Below are positions 56,292 through 64,000 of a stretch of 64,000 bases of DNA, piece by piece. The notes beneath the pieces are model-generated. The model worked only from the letters and a program-made list of their open reading frames with translations. It was not told the origin of the DNA and did not search any database. The number at the start of each line of letters is the position of its first letter. Position 1 is the stretch's first letter. The position numbers and the translations under genes were made by a program. This DNA comes from Dokdonella sp. (GTDB taxonomy: Bacteria > Pseudomonadota > Gammaproteobacteria > Xanthomonadales > Rhodanobacteraceae), in assembly GCA_024707225.1 (NCBI GenBank), contig JANQAE010000001.1, positions 186,001 through 250,000 of the forward strand. Reading direction: 5' to 3'.

Positions 56292-57542
56292 TCACGAGTG
56301 CGTCTCGCGCCCGTCCGGCAGCGCCGCGCCGCGCCGGTGAAATACGCTGACCAGCGGCGAGGCCATGAACGTCGTCAGCAGCGTCATCACGAACAGCATC
56401 GTGAACAGTTCCGGCCCGATCAGGCCGGCCTCGTAGCCGATCTTGATCACGATCAGCTCCATCAGGCCGCGCGCGTTCATCAGCGATCCGACCGCGAGGC
56501 TGTCGCGCCAGCCGTGGCCGCTCAGCCGTGCGCCGGTCGCGCAGCCGGCGATCTTGCCGACGATCGCCACGGCCAGCACCAGCGCCGCCGCGCCGAGGCC
56601 GGCGCCGACGAAGGCGCCGAGCGTCGTGTGCTGGCCGGCCAGCGCGAACACGACCGGCATCAGGAACAGCACGGCGACCGGCTCGATGCGCGTGGTCAGC
56701 GCGTCGAGCAGGCGGTCGTCGCGCGGCTGCGCGATGCCGAACAGGAATGCGCCGAACACCGCGTGCAGCCCGATCCATTCGGCGAACGCCGCGCAGGCGA
56801 CGCAGCCGATGAGGATCCACGCGAACGCGGCGGCCGGCAGCTCGCCGTGGCCGATACGCGGTCGCAGCAGGCGCGCATACAGCGGCTTGAGCAGCACGAA
56901 GACCACCGCGACCAGCGCCGCCGCGCCGAGCACGGTCACCAGGACACCGTCCGCGCTGCCGCCGCGGCTCAGCGCCAGCACGAACGCCAGCAGGATCCAG
57001 ACGCAGCCGTCGTCGATGACCGCCGCGCTCAGCGCGAGCCGGCCCGGCACCGACCGCGTCAGGCCGCGGTCACGCAGGATCCGCGCCAGCACCGGAAATG
57101 CGGTCACCGACATCGCGGCGGCCACGAACAGCGCGAACGGCCAGAACGGTACGCCGTCCGGCGCGTAGCGCGGATGCAGGTACGGCGAGACCGCGAGGCC
57201 GAACAGCAGCGGCACCGCGATGCCGAGTCCGCCGACCAGGACCGCCGAGCGCACCTGCGCGCGCGTGCCGTCCGGCGCGCGCAGCTCCAGACCGACCAGG
57301 AACATGAACAACGCGACGCCGACCGTGCCGAGCCCCGACAGCGCCGGCAGGGAGGACGTCGCGAACACCAGCGCATGCAGGTCCGGCAGCCAGGCGCCGA
57401 ACACGATCGGTCCGAGCAGCAGGCCCGCCGCCATCTCGCCGATCACGGCCGGCTGGCCGATCCGCCTGAGCACGAAGCCGCACAGACGCGCGGCGATCAG
57501 GATCGTCGTCAGCTGGACGAGCAGGAGCGTGGGAGCGTTCAA
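56292..57542 (-). CDS. CPA2-type cation:proton antiporter
   Basis: 416 aa. The start is a TTG at 57542; no ATG lies before the first membrane helix. Twelve or thirteen hydrophobic helices follow in the KefB/Na+-H+ exchanger fold: RRIGQPAVIGEMAAGLLLGP, FPVLARILRDRGL, and AAVIDDGCVWILLAFVLA with the ion-binding acidic pair. VFGAFLFGIAQPRDDR and LMNARGLMELIVIKIGYEAG are the other diagnostic blocks. There is no RCK/TrkA-N domain at the C-terminus, so it is not KefB or KefC proper. It exchanges H+ for Na+ or K+ at the inner membrane. Monocistronic. Confidence 0.92.
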   Translation of the reverse strand: MNAPTLLLVQLTTILIAARLCGFVLRRIGQPAVIGEMAAGLLLGPIVFGAWLPDLHALVFATSSLPALSGLGTVGVALFMFLVGLELRAPDGTRAQVRSAVLVGGLGIAVPLLFGLAVSPYLHPRYAPDGVPFWPFALFVAAAMSVTAFPVLARILRDRGLTRSVPGRLALSAAVIDDGCVWILLAFVLALSRGGSADGVLVTVLGAAALVAVVFVLLKPLYARLLRPRIGHGELPAAAFAWILIGCVACAAFAEWIGLHAVFGAFLFGIAQPRDDRLLDALTTRIEPVAVLFLMPVVFALAGQHTTLGAFVGAGLGAAALVLAVAIVGKIAGCATGARLSGHGWRDSLAVGSLMNARGLMELIVIKIGYEAGLIGPELFTMLFVMTLLTTFMASPLVSVFHRRGAALPDGRETHS

Positions 57543-57888
57543 GGGCGCGTTCCGGACACCGCGATCGGCATGCGCCGTGGCGCCGCGATGCTACCGCAAA
57601 ACTTCCGGACCCTGACCGTCCGCGCTCGCGTCGCGGGGACACCGAAGGCCAGATCGGCTGAGCGTGTCGCGGCCGCGCGTCTGCATGCTCGGCACGGCCG
57701 CGGCGCTGCCGAGTGCTTTCTGGTTCTCCGTCCAACTGCGGGAGTTGGCTGGCGGCCAATCTCGTTTGCGTCGAAAGATGCCGCTCCGGCTTCCGCTGCG
57801 TTGCAGCCGTTGCGTTCAACGGTTGACGTCGTGCGCGCAAGGCGGGCCGAGGCATCGCAGATTGCCCGGATCGAAGAGCGGGCCCGGG
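57543..57888. other. intergenic region, no supported gene
   Basis: 346 bases between the antiporter start and the end of pdeM, both minus strand. Somewhat richer in A and T (about 57700-57830) than its surroundings; presumably contains the antiporter promoter. Listed ORFs are shadows. Confidence 0.5.
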
Positions 57889-58560
57889 TCAGTCCGCTGG
57901 GCCGGGCACCTCGACCAGCGCGCCGGGCGCGCAGACGAACACACGTTCGCCGGCTTGCGGCTCGATCGCCAGGCCGCCCGCGAACGCCGTGAACGCCGGC
58001 AGCACGCCGCCGGATCGGCCGAAGCGGAATGCCGGCAGTCTCGGCAGGCCGGGCAGGCGCACGACCGGATGCAGATGACCCGACAGTACGTAGCCGGCCG
58101 CACCGGCGGTGACGTCGCGCATCTCGTGCGCGAACACGAACGGCGCCTCGGCGAGGCAGTCCTGGTGCAGGTGCAGTGCCAGCGCGTCGCGCGCCGACGC
58201 ATCGCGGCGCAGGCGCCGGTCGTGGTTGCCGGCGACCAGCTCGACGCGCAGGCTGGCCTGGCGCTGCCGCCAGGCCGCCCAGGCCGCGCGCCACGGCGCG
58301 TCCGCCAGCGCCCCGTGCACGAGATCGCCGAGCACGAGCAGGCGCGTCGCCGCCGAGCGCGCGATCAGCGCGTCGAGCCGCTCCAGGTCGAGCGACGTGC
58401 CGCCGCGCGGCAGCGCGATGCCGGCACGCCGGAAATGATCGGCCTTGCCCAGATGCAGGTCCGCGACGATCAGCGTGGCCGCGCGCGGCCAGAACAGCGC
58501 GCGCTCGGCATGGAGCCGCACCGGCTCGCCGGCCAGCTCGATCGACAGCTCATCGCTCAT
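57889..58560 (-). CDS. pdeM: ligase-associated DNA damage response endonuclease PdeM
   Basis: 223 aa; ATG 58560, overlapping the helicase stop by 11 bases. Calcineurin-like metallophosphoesterase with all metal motifs: VADLHLGKADHFR, LVLGDLVHG, VAGNHDRR, VFAHEM, LSGHLHPVVR. The family occurs in four-gene clusters with Lhr-type helicase, ATP-dependent ligase and an MBL-fold exonuclease, exactly as here, and acts as a nuclease or phosphodiesterase in DNA repair. Cytosolic. It is the last gene of the operon. Confidence 0.95.
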   Translation of the reverse strand: MSDELSIELAGEPVRLHAERALFWPRAATLIVADLHLGKADHFRRAGIALPRGGTSLDLERLDALIARSAATRLLVLGDLVHGALADAPWRAAWAAWRQRQASLRVELVAGNHDRRLRRDASARDALALHLHQDCLAEAPFVFAHEMRDVTAGAAGYVLSGHLHPVVRLPGLPRLPAFRFGRSGGVLPAFTAFAGGLAIEPQAGERVFVCAPGALVEVPGPAD

Positions 58561-61030
58561 GGCGGCGCTCCAGCTGCGCGGCCGCGCGGCGCACGCGATC
58601 GCGCCAGTCCTCGGTGCTGAGCCGGCCGCGCATCGTGTCGGCCCACAGCGGAAACGACAGCGGCGTGAAGCCGGCCGGCGTGCGCAGGTCCAGCGTGCGC
58701 GCCGCGCAGTCGTGCAGCGTGTCGCGCAATCGCGCGACCTCGAGCTGTGCCGAGAACACCTCGCGCTCGGCCTGTTCGAGCAGCAGATGATCCGGATCGA
58801 ACCGCCGCAGCACGTCGAACAGCAGGCCGCTGGACGCCTGCAGCTGGCGCAGCGAGCGTGGCGCGCGGCCGGGCAGCGACGGCGGCAGCAGGCCGGCCAC
58901 GCGCGCGATCTCGCGGAACTGGCGCCGTGCCAGTTCGGCCAGGTTGAGGCTTTCGCGCAGATCGTCGATCAGGTGCTCCGGCGACAGCAGTGTCCGCAGC
59001 AGCGCCGCATCGACCGCCGCGTCCTGCGCCGGCGTCAGCAGCAGGCCGTAGTCGTTGGCCGAGAACGTGAAGCTGTTGGCCGCGATCCGTCCCCAGCGCA
59101 GCGACAGCAGCGCGGCCAGCCCCTCGTGCACGAGGCGGCCGGCGAACGGATAGACGAACAGGTGCTGGCCGCGGCGCGCGCGGATCGACTCGACCAGCAG
59201 CCGGCCCGGCCCCGGCAGCGCCGACAGCCGCGCCTGCAGATCGAGCAGGCGCGCGATCGCGCGCATCTCCGGCGCCGTGCGATCGCCGGCGAAGACCCGC
59301 TCGACCTCACGGCCGAGCTCGCCCGACATCGCCATGCGCCCGCCCATCCACTTCGGCACCGCGCCCTCGCCGGCGCGGGCCAGCCGCACGTATGCGGTCA
59401 TGTCCTCGAGCCGGACCAGCTCGAGCAGTCGGCCGGCGAACTGGAACCGGTCGCCGCGGCGCAGCCGCCCGACGAAGCTCTCCTCGACCGAGCCGAGGCC
59501 GCCGCCGCGCAGGAACTTGACCTGGACCGCGCCGTCGCCGGTGATCGTGCCGATCGACAGGCGATGGCGCAGCGCGATGCGCCGGTCCTCGACGCGATAG
59601 CGGCCGTCCTCGCCGCGCACCACGCGGCGGAAATCGGGGTAGTTCGACAAGGCGCGGCCGCCCTGCACGATGAAGTCCAGGGTCGCGCGCCACACGATCG
59701 GATCGAGCGTGCGGAACGCATGCGTGCCGCGCACCTCGGCATAGAGCGCGTCGGCGTCGAAGCCGCCGCCGAGCGCCAGCGTGACGCAGTGCTGGGCGAG
59801 CACGTCCAGGCTCAGCAGCGGCGGCCGCCGCGCCTCGATCTCGCCGCGCGCGACCGCCTCGCGCGCGGCCGCGTACTCGACCAGCTCCAGCGCATGCGTC
59901 GGCACGCAGACCACGTGGCCGGCCTCGCCGGGCCGGTGTCGGGCGCGCCCGGCGCGCTGCAGCAGGCGCGCCACGCCCTTCGGGCTGCCGATCTGCAGCA
60001 CCTGGTCGACCGCCGGAAAATCCACGCCGAGGTCCAGGCTCGACGTGGCGACCACGCAGCGCACGCTGCCCTCGCGCAGGCCCTGCTCGGCGGCCGCACG
60101 CAGCTTCGGGTCCAGCGAGCCGTGATGCAGCGCCAGCGTCTGCGGCGCTTCGGGCCATACCGCGGCCAGCGCGCGATACCACAGCTCGGCCTGCGCGCGC
60201 GTATTGGCGAACAGCAGGCTGGTGCGCTCGGCGCCCAGGCGCTGCAGCACGCGCGGCAGCTGCGCCAGGCCCAGATGGCCGGCCCAGGCGAAGCGCTCGC
60301 CGGCCTCCGGCAGCACGCTCTCCAGCGTGAAATCGCGCGGTTTCGCTCCGGCCACGATCGCCGCGTCGGGCGCGTGCGGCAGCAGCACGTCGCGCGCCTC
60401 GTCGAGATTGCCGAGCGTCGCCGACAGGCCCCAGATGCGCAGCGCCGGATTCAGCGCGCGCAGCCGCGCCAGGCCGAGCTGCAGCAGCACGCCGCGCTTG
60501 TTGCCGAGCAGCTCGTGCCACTCGTCGACGACCACGCAGCGCAGCTGCGACAGGCGCGGTGCGGTATCCGGATACGACAGCAGCAGCGCCAGCGACTCGG
60601 GCGTGATGACCAGCGCGTCGAGCCGGCCGGCGCGCGCCAGCCGCTTGTCGCGCGCGCTGGCGTCGCCGGTGCGCAGGCCGATTTGCCAGTCCAGGCCGAT
60701 GCCATCGGCGGCCTCGCGCAAGGCGCGCAGCGTATCGGCCGCCAGGGCACGCAGCGGCGTGATCCAGAGCAGTTCCAGTTGCGGCACGCGCGCCGGCTTC
60801 CTGCGCGTGCCGCTTGGTGGTGGTGCCGACGTCATGCGCGCCAGCGCATCGAGCAGCGGACCGCCGGCCACCGCCAGCGTCTTGCCGCTGCCGGTCGGCG
60901 TATGCAGCAGACCCGATTCGCCGTCGCGATAGCGCCGCCACACCTCGCGCTGGAACGGCGCCGGCGTCCAGCCGCGCGTCGCGAACCACGCGGTCAGCGC
61001 GGCATCGGCGGCGGCGCCGCGGCGCGTCAC
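58550..61030 (-). CDS. ligase-associated DNA damage response DEXH-box helicase (Lhr-type)
   Basis: 826 aa. The start is a GTG at 61030 that overlaps the ligase stop (GTGA); the ORF in the track extends further only as a shadow. Superfamily 2 helicase motifs: Q-like FQREVW, motif I HTPTGSGKT (about 44-51), Ia ITPLRALAADT, Ib ITPESLALLL, II DEWH, III SATLGN, IV-VI LLFANTRAQAE, VATSSLDLGVDFP and QRAGRARH. After about residue 420 come the winged helix and the Lhr C-terminal domain (DFRRVVRGEDGRYRV; RWGRIAANSFTFSANDYGLLL). It unwinds 3'-5' DNA or DNA-RNA hybrids. Coupled with the ligase and exonuclease genes. Confidence 0.95.
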   Translation of the reverse strand: MTRRGAAADAALTAWFATRGWTPAPFQREVWRRYRDGESGLLHTPTGSGKTLAVAGGPLLDALARMTSAPPPSGTRRKPARVPQLELLWITPLRALAADTLRALREAADGIGLDWQIGLRTGDASARDKRLARAGRLDALVITPESLALLLSYPDTAPRLSQLRCVVVDEWHELLGNKRGVLLQLGLARLRALNPALRIWGLSATLGNLDEARDVLLPHAPDAAIVAGAKPRDFTLESVLPEAGERFAWAGHLGLAQLPRVLQRLGAERTSLLFANTRAQAELWYRALAAVWPEAPQTLALHHGSLDPKLRAAAEQGLREGSVRCVVATSSLDLGVDFPAVDQVLQIGSPKGVARLLQRAGRARHRPGEAGHVVCVPTHALELVEYAAAREAVARGEIEARRPPLLSLDVLAQHCVTLALGGGFDADALYAEVRGTHAFRTLDPIVWRATLDFIVQGGRALSNYPDFRRVVRGEDGRYRVEDRRIALRHRLSIGTITGDGAVQVKFLRGGGLGSVEESFVGRLRRGDRFQFAGRLLELVRLEDMTAYVRLARAGEGAVPKWMGGRMAMSGELGREVERVFAGDRTAPEMRAIARLLDLQARLSALPGPGRLLVESIRARRGQHLFVYPFAGRLVHEGLAALLSLRWGRIAANSFTFSANDYGLLLTPAQDAAVDAALLRTLLSPEHLIDDLRESLNLAELARRQFREIARVAGLLPPSLPGRAPRSLRQLQASSGLLFDVLRRFDPDHLLLEQAEREVFSAQLEVARLRDTLHDCAARTLDLRTPAGFTPLSFPLWADTMRGRLSTEDWRDRVRRAAAQLERRHER

Positions 61031-62646
61031 CGCGCCAGCGCCTTCAATGCGTCGAGCCGGTCGGCCTCCGCCGCCGGCTTGTCGCGACGCCAGCGCAGGA
61101 TGCGCGGGAAGCGCACCGCGATGCCGGACTTGTGCCGGCTGCTGCGGTTGACCGCCTCGAAGCCGAGCTCGAACACGTGCAGGGCCGGCACCGAGCGCAC
61201 CGGTCCGAAGCGCTCCAGCGTATGTGCGCGGATCCAGCGGTCCAGCTCGAGGATCTCGCGATCGTCCAGGCCCGAGTACGCCTTGGCGACCGGTACCAGG
61301 GCCTCGCCGTCCCAGAGCCCGAACGTGTAGTCGGTGAACAGCGTGCTGCGGCGGCCGTGGCCGGATTGCGCGTACAGCAGCACCGCGTCGATCGTCAGCG
61401 GCTCGATCTTCCATTTCCACCAGTCGCCGCGGCGGCGGCCGACCTGATAGACCGAATCGCGCCGCTTCAGCATCAGGCCCTCGACGCCGCGCTCGCGCGC
61501 GTCTTCGCGACTGCGCGCCGCCTCCGTCCAATCGCGCGCCTCGACCAGCGGCGACAGCGCGATGCGCGTATCGGCCAGCTCATGCACGAGTGCCGCCAGC
61601 GACTCGCGCCGCTGCTGCAGCGGCCATGCGCGCAGGTCCGCGCCATCCAGTTCGAGCAGGTCGTAGGCCAGCACGCGCGCCGGTGCCTCGGCGAGCAGCT
61701 TGAAGCCGGGCTTGCGCCGCTGGATGCGCTTCTGCAAGGCGGTGAACGGCAGCGGCCGATCGTCGCCGTCGCCCCAGGCCAGCAGCTCGCCGTCGATCAC
61801 GCAGTCGCGCGCGAGCGCGCCCGCTGCGGCCTCGATCTCCGGGAAGCGTCCGTCCAGGCGCTCCTCGCCGCGCGACCACAAGGCGACCTCGCCGCCGCGA
61901 CGGATCAGTTGCAGGCGGATGCCGTCCCACTTCCACTCGAGCAGCCAGTCGCCGACCTCGCCGAGCCGCGCGGCGGCCTCGGCGCCGTCCGCCGGCTCCA
62001 GCGGCGAGGCCAGGAAGAACGGATACGGCTGCTGCCGGTCACCGGGCAGTTCCTCGACCGTCAGCAGATCGCGCATGAAGCGCGGCGACGGCGTCCACGC
62101 GCCGAGCATGCGCTGCGCGATGCGCGCGATGTCGATGCCGCTCATCTCGGCCAGCGCCTGCTGCACCAGTCGCTGCGAGACGCCGACGCGCAACGCGCCG
62201 GTCAACAGCTTATTGAACAGCAAGCGCTGATCGAAGCCGAGCGTGCGCCAGGCGCGCACCACGGCGTCGCGGCGCAGCGCCTCGTCGGCACCGGCCAGCG
62301 GCAGCAGCTCACGCTCGATCCACACATGCAGCGGCCGGTCGGCGTCTTCGGCCGGTGGATCGTCGAGCAGCAGCGCCAGCGTCTCGGCCAGGTCGCCGAC
62401 GTGGTCGTAGCAGTCCTCGACCAGCCACTCCGACTGGCCGCTCTCGGCGACGATCCAGGCGCGCAGCTCGCGGCTGTTGGCGATGCGCGCGCGCGACGCC
62501 GCCAGCTTGCCGCCCGACAGCAGCCACAGCGCCCAGGCCGCGTCCTCGACCGGCGCCTCGCGGAAATAGGCGACCAGCGCCGCGCGCTTGTCGGCCGTGC
62601 CGGTACTGCGGTCGAGCTCGCGGTACAGCGCCGCGAAGCGCTTCAT
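61027..62646 (-). CDS. ATP-dependent DNA ligase (cluster-associated type)
   Basis: 539 aa from ATG 62646 (MKRFAALYRELDRSTGTADK), as the longer ORF start has no ribosome site. The N-terminal DNA-binding domain is about 1-200 (LLFNKLLTGALRVGVSQRLVQQAL), then the adenylation domain with catalytic Lys239 in EWKWDGIRLQL, motif III FPEIEAAAGALARDCVIDGELLAW, motif IV VEGLMLKRRDSVYQVGRR and motif V WWKWKIEPL. An OB-fold follows (TFGLWDGEALVPVAKAYSGL). Seals nicks in repair. It precedes the helicase gene with a four-base overlap and follows the exonuclease gene by 31 bases, so one transcript is likely. Confidence 0.96.
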   Translation of the reverse strand: MKRFAALYRELDRSTGTADKRAALVAYFREAPVEDAAWALWLLSGGKLAASRARIANSRELRAWIVAESGQSEWLVEDCYDHVGDLAETLALLLDDPPAEDADRPLHVWIERELLPLAGADEALRRDAVVRAWRTLGFDQRLLFNKLLTGALRVGVSQRLVQQALAEMSGIDIARIAQRMLGAWTPSPRFMRDLLTVEELPGDRQQPYPFFLASPLEPADGAEAAARLGEVGDWLLEWKWDGIRLQLIRRGGEVALWSRGEERLDGRFPEIEAAAGALARDCVIDGELLAWGDGDDRPLPFTALQKRIQRRKPGFKLLAEAPARVLAYDLLELDGADLRAWPLQQRRESLAALVHELADTRIALSPLVEARDWTEAARSREDARERGVEGLMLKRRDSVYQVGRRRGDWWKWKIEPLTIDAVLLYAQSGHGRRSTLFTDYTFGLWDGEALVPVAKAYSGLDDREILELDRWIRAHTLERFGPVRSVPALHVFELGFEAVNRSSRHKSGIAVRFPRILRWRRDKPAAEADRLDALKALAR

Positions 62647-62677
62647 CGCGCGACCCTCGGTCGGACGGGCAGGGCGC

Positions 62678-63679
62678 TCATGCGTCCTCGTCTCCGAAGC
62701 TCGTGCGAAACGCCTCGGCGGCAATGCCGCATTCGTTCAAGGCACGCACGATCGCATCGGTGCTGCCATGCGTGGCGATGACGCGGCGCGCGCCGGTCTC
62801 GCGCACCGTGCGCATCAGATCGGGCCAGTCGGCATGGTCCGACACGACGAAGCCGCGGTCGTAATTGCGGCGGCGGCGGTTACCGCGCAGGCGCATCCAG
62901 CCCGATGCGAAACCGGTCTGCGCGCCGCGGAAGCGCCGCATCCACGTGCTGCCGGCCGCCGACGGCGGCGCCAGGATCAGCTCACCGGCGAAATCGCGGC
63001 CTTTCTCCTCATCGGCTACCGCACGCGTCGCGAGCATCGCGATGCCGGCATCGCGGTAGACCTGGACGCCGGCCGCGATCGCGCCGTGCAGCAGCGCCGG
63101 CCGGTCGGTCACTGCGGCCAGTTCGGCCAGCAGCCGCTGCGCCTTGCCGAGCGCATAACAGAACAGCACCGCCGCCTCGCCGCGCGCCGCGCAGCGTTCA
63201 CGCCAGTCGACGATGTCGCGGACCACCTCGCGCGTATCGGGCCAGCGGTACACCGGCAGCCCGAACGTCGCCTCGGTGATGAACACATCGCAGCGCACCG
63301 GCTCGAACGGCGCGCAGGTCGGGTCGGGCTGGCGCTTGTAGTCGCCCGAGGCGACCCAGACCTCGCCGCCGGCCTCGATCCTTACCTGCACCGAGCCGAG
63401 CACGTGCCCGGCCGGATGCAGCGAGACGCGCGCGCCGCCGAGCTCGAACGGCGGACCGTGCTCGTGCAGGTGGTAGCGCTGCTCACCGAGCCGCCAGCGC
63501 AAGATCGGCAGCGACCCCACGCTGCAGTGGTACTCGCCCATGCCGACCCGCGCATGATCGCCGTGCCCGTGCGTGATGACCGCCCGCGGCACCGGCCGCC
63601 ACGGGTCGATATGGAAATCGCCGGCGGGACAGTACAGACCTTCGGGACGCAGTTCGACCAGATCGCGCGGGGCAGGCAT
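62678..63679 (-). CDS. ligase-associated DNA exonuclease, metallo-beta-lactamase fold
   Basis: 333 aa. ATG 63679 (MPAPRDLVELRPEGLYCPAG) fits the family start; the ORF upstream has no ribosome site. MBL motif I is THGHGDHAR (His38, His40, Asp41, His42), followed by the motif GHVLGSVQV, then WVASGDYKRQPDPTCAPFEPVRCDVFITEATFG. The C-terminal beta-CASP-like part includes VVSDHADWPDLMRTVRETGARRVIATHGS. The enzyme degrades DNA from ends in the same repair pathway as the ligase, helicase and PdeM downstream. First gene of the operon. Confidence 0.95.
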   Translation of the reverse strand: MPAPRDLVELRPEGLYCPAGDFHIDPWRPVPRAVITHGHGDHARVGMGEYHCSVGSLPILRWRLGEQRYHLHEHGPPFELGGARVSLHPAGHVLGSVQVRIEAGGEVWVASGDYKRQPDPTCAPFEPVRCDVFITEATFGLPVYRWPDTREVVRDIVDWRERCAARGEAAVLFCYALGKAQRLLAELAAVTDRPALLHGAIAAGVQVYRDAGIAMLATRAVADEEKGRDFAGELILAPPSAAGSTWMRRFRGAQTGFASGWMRLRGNRRRRNYDRGFVVSDHADWPDLMRTVRETGARRVIATHGSTDAIVRALNECGIAAEAFRTSFGDEDA

Positions 63680-63687
63680 GGATCTGG

Positions 63688-63693
63688 AGTATA
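63688..63693 (-). promoter_or_regulatory. TATACT -10-like element, possible leaderless start of the repair operon
   Basis: On the minus strand TATACT ends nine bases before the ATG at 63679, and no Shine-Dalgarno lies between. Transcription would begin about at the start codon, giving a leaderless mRNA. The -35 region (GCATCC) is weak. Confidence 0.45.
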
Positions 63694-64000
63694 GGGAGGG
63701 GAGCTGAAGCGGATGCCCTATGAGAATGGTCGGTGAAAACGTACGAACAGCCGGATATGCTGCTCTCCGCGCGACTTGGTCTACCGAGCCGAACCCAACA
63801 AGGGTCATTTTTCAGGTGGTCAGACTGCAACCGAGGTCATCTCGCTCGCACCAGCGCATCACGGGAAACGGGAAACGTCGCCCGGTTGTATGCCAGCGAC
63901 CAAGATGCAATTCGCGCTGCAATTCGGTGGACGCCTGATCTCAGTGACTGAAGATTTCCCAATCCTCTCACACACTAAATTTCCAAAAGGCTCAAGGTCG
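63694..64000. other. unassigned end of window, less GC-rich
   Basis: About 300 bases with GC content visibly below the rest, ending in aatttccaaaaggctcaagg. ORFs 63733-63951 and 63720-63938 overlap in different frames and neither shows a domain, signal peptide or ribosome site. A gene may continue beyond the window on either strand. Confidence 0.4.

Noticed and set aside
58445-61330. 961-aa plus-strand ORF antisense to the helicase
   Set aside because: Low-complexity Arg/Gln/Ala translation, antisense to a gene with all helicase motifs.
1-64000. CRISPR arrays, tRNA or rRNA genes, insertion sequences, prophage
   Set aside because: No regularly spaced repeats, cloverleaf-like sequence, transposase, integrase or phage structural gene was seen on either strand by eye.

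Overview
The window is very GC-rich (roughly 70%), gene-dense Gram-negative chromosome. No tRNA, rRNA, CRISPR array, transposase, integrase or phage gene is visible. I think it comes from a gammaproteobacterium of the order Lysobacterales (Xanthomonadales), perhaps Rhodanobacteraceae (Dokdonella-like). The reasons are a TorF-family porin directly upstream of a kdpFABCDE operon, IPTL-like C-terminal sorting tails, a CadC-like winged-helix/TPR regulator, and many exported proteins ending in a short [FL]xDxF[DE] tail. The taxonomic call is inference from gene content.

Layout. 1-5.2 kb: end of an unknown gene, a dienelactone hydrolase, a double-DUF1801 protein, an exported beta-helix protein and a PNPOx-like stress protein. 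5.5-9.7 kb: two tandem paralogous exported proteins of about 600 aa, each with one CxxCH haem-binding site. 10-15.4 kb: M14 carboxypeptidase, Ohr peroxidase divergent from an AraC-type regulator, a Cys-rich DUF6151-like protein, a decayed triple-repeat gene and a glutathione transferase. 15.6-23.2 kb: IPTL-tailed surface protein, membrane protein, metzincin-like secreted protease, DUF72 protein, COG2521-like methyltransferase, glutaminase and histidine phosphatase. 23.4-31 kb: membrane-anchored Mrr-type nuclease, another CxxCH protein, winged-helix/TPR regulator, serine hydrolase and a second IPTL-tailed paralog in inverted orientation. 31.6-43.2 kb: a cluster of exported proteins (HAF-like, delta-60/IgGFc-binding, CotH-kinase/lamin-tail, FG-GAP) that mostly share the acidic C-terminal tail, with a flavoprotein and small unknown genes between them. 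43-45 kb: nucleotidyltransferase and a membrane-anchored quinone-oxidoreductase-like enzyme. 45.4-54 kb: TorF porin, then kdpF-A-B-C-D-E, the high-affinity potassium pump and its sensor/regulator. 54-57.5 kb: small and TPR unknowns and a CPA2-type antiporter. 57.9-63.7 kb: the four-gene ligase-associated DNA repair operon (MBL exonuclease, ATP-dependent ligase, Lhr-type helicase, PdeM). The last ~280 bases are less GC-rich and unassigned.

Two cross-cutting points matter. First, at least 16 otherwise well-conserved genes or gene segments are split by single-base frameshifts, several in G/C homopolymers or GC-dinucleotide runs (including kdpB, kdpC and kdpD). Residual sequencing or assembly indels explain this better than mass pseudogenisation, so I annotate most of these as single genes with a frameshift note. 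Second, six exported, mutually unrelated proteins end in the same short tail ([LIV][FL]xD[GNP]F[DE]), and two others end in an IPTL-like tail (V-P-x-L, hydrophobic helix, R-R). The window therefore appears to show two separate C-terminal sorting or secretion signals, the first of which I cannot match to a named family.
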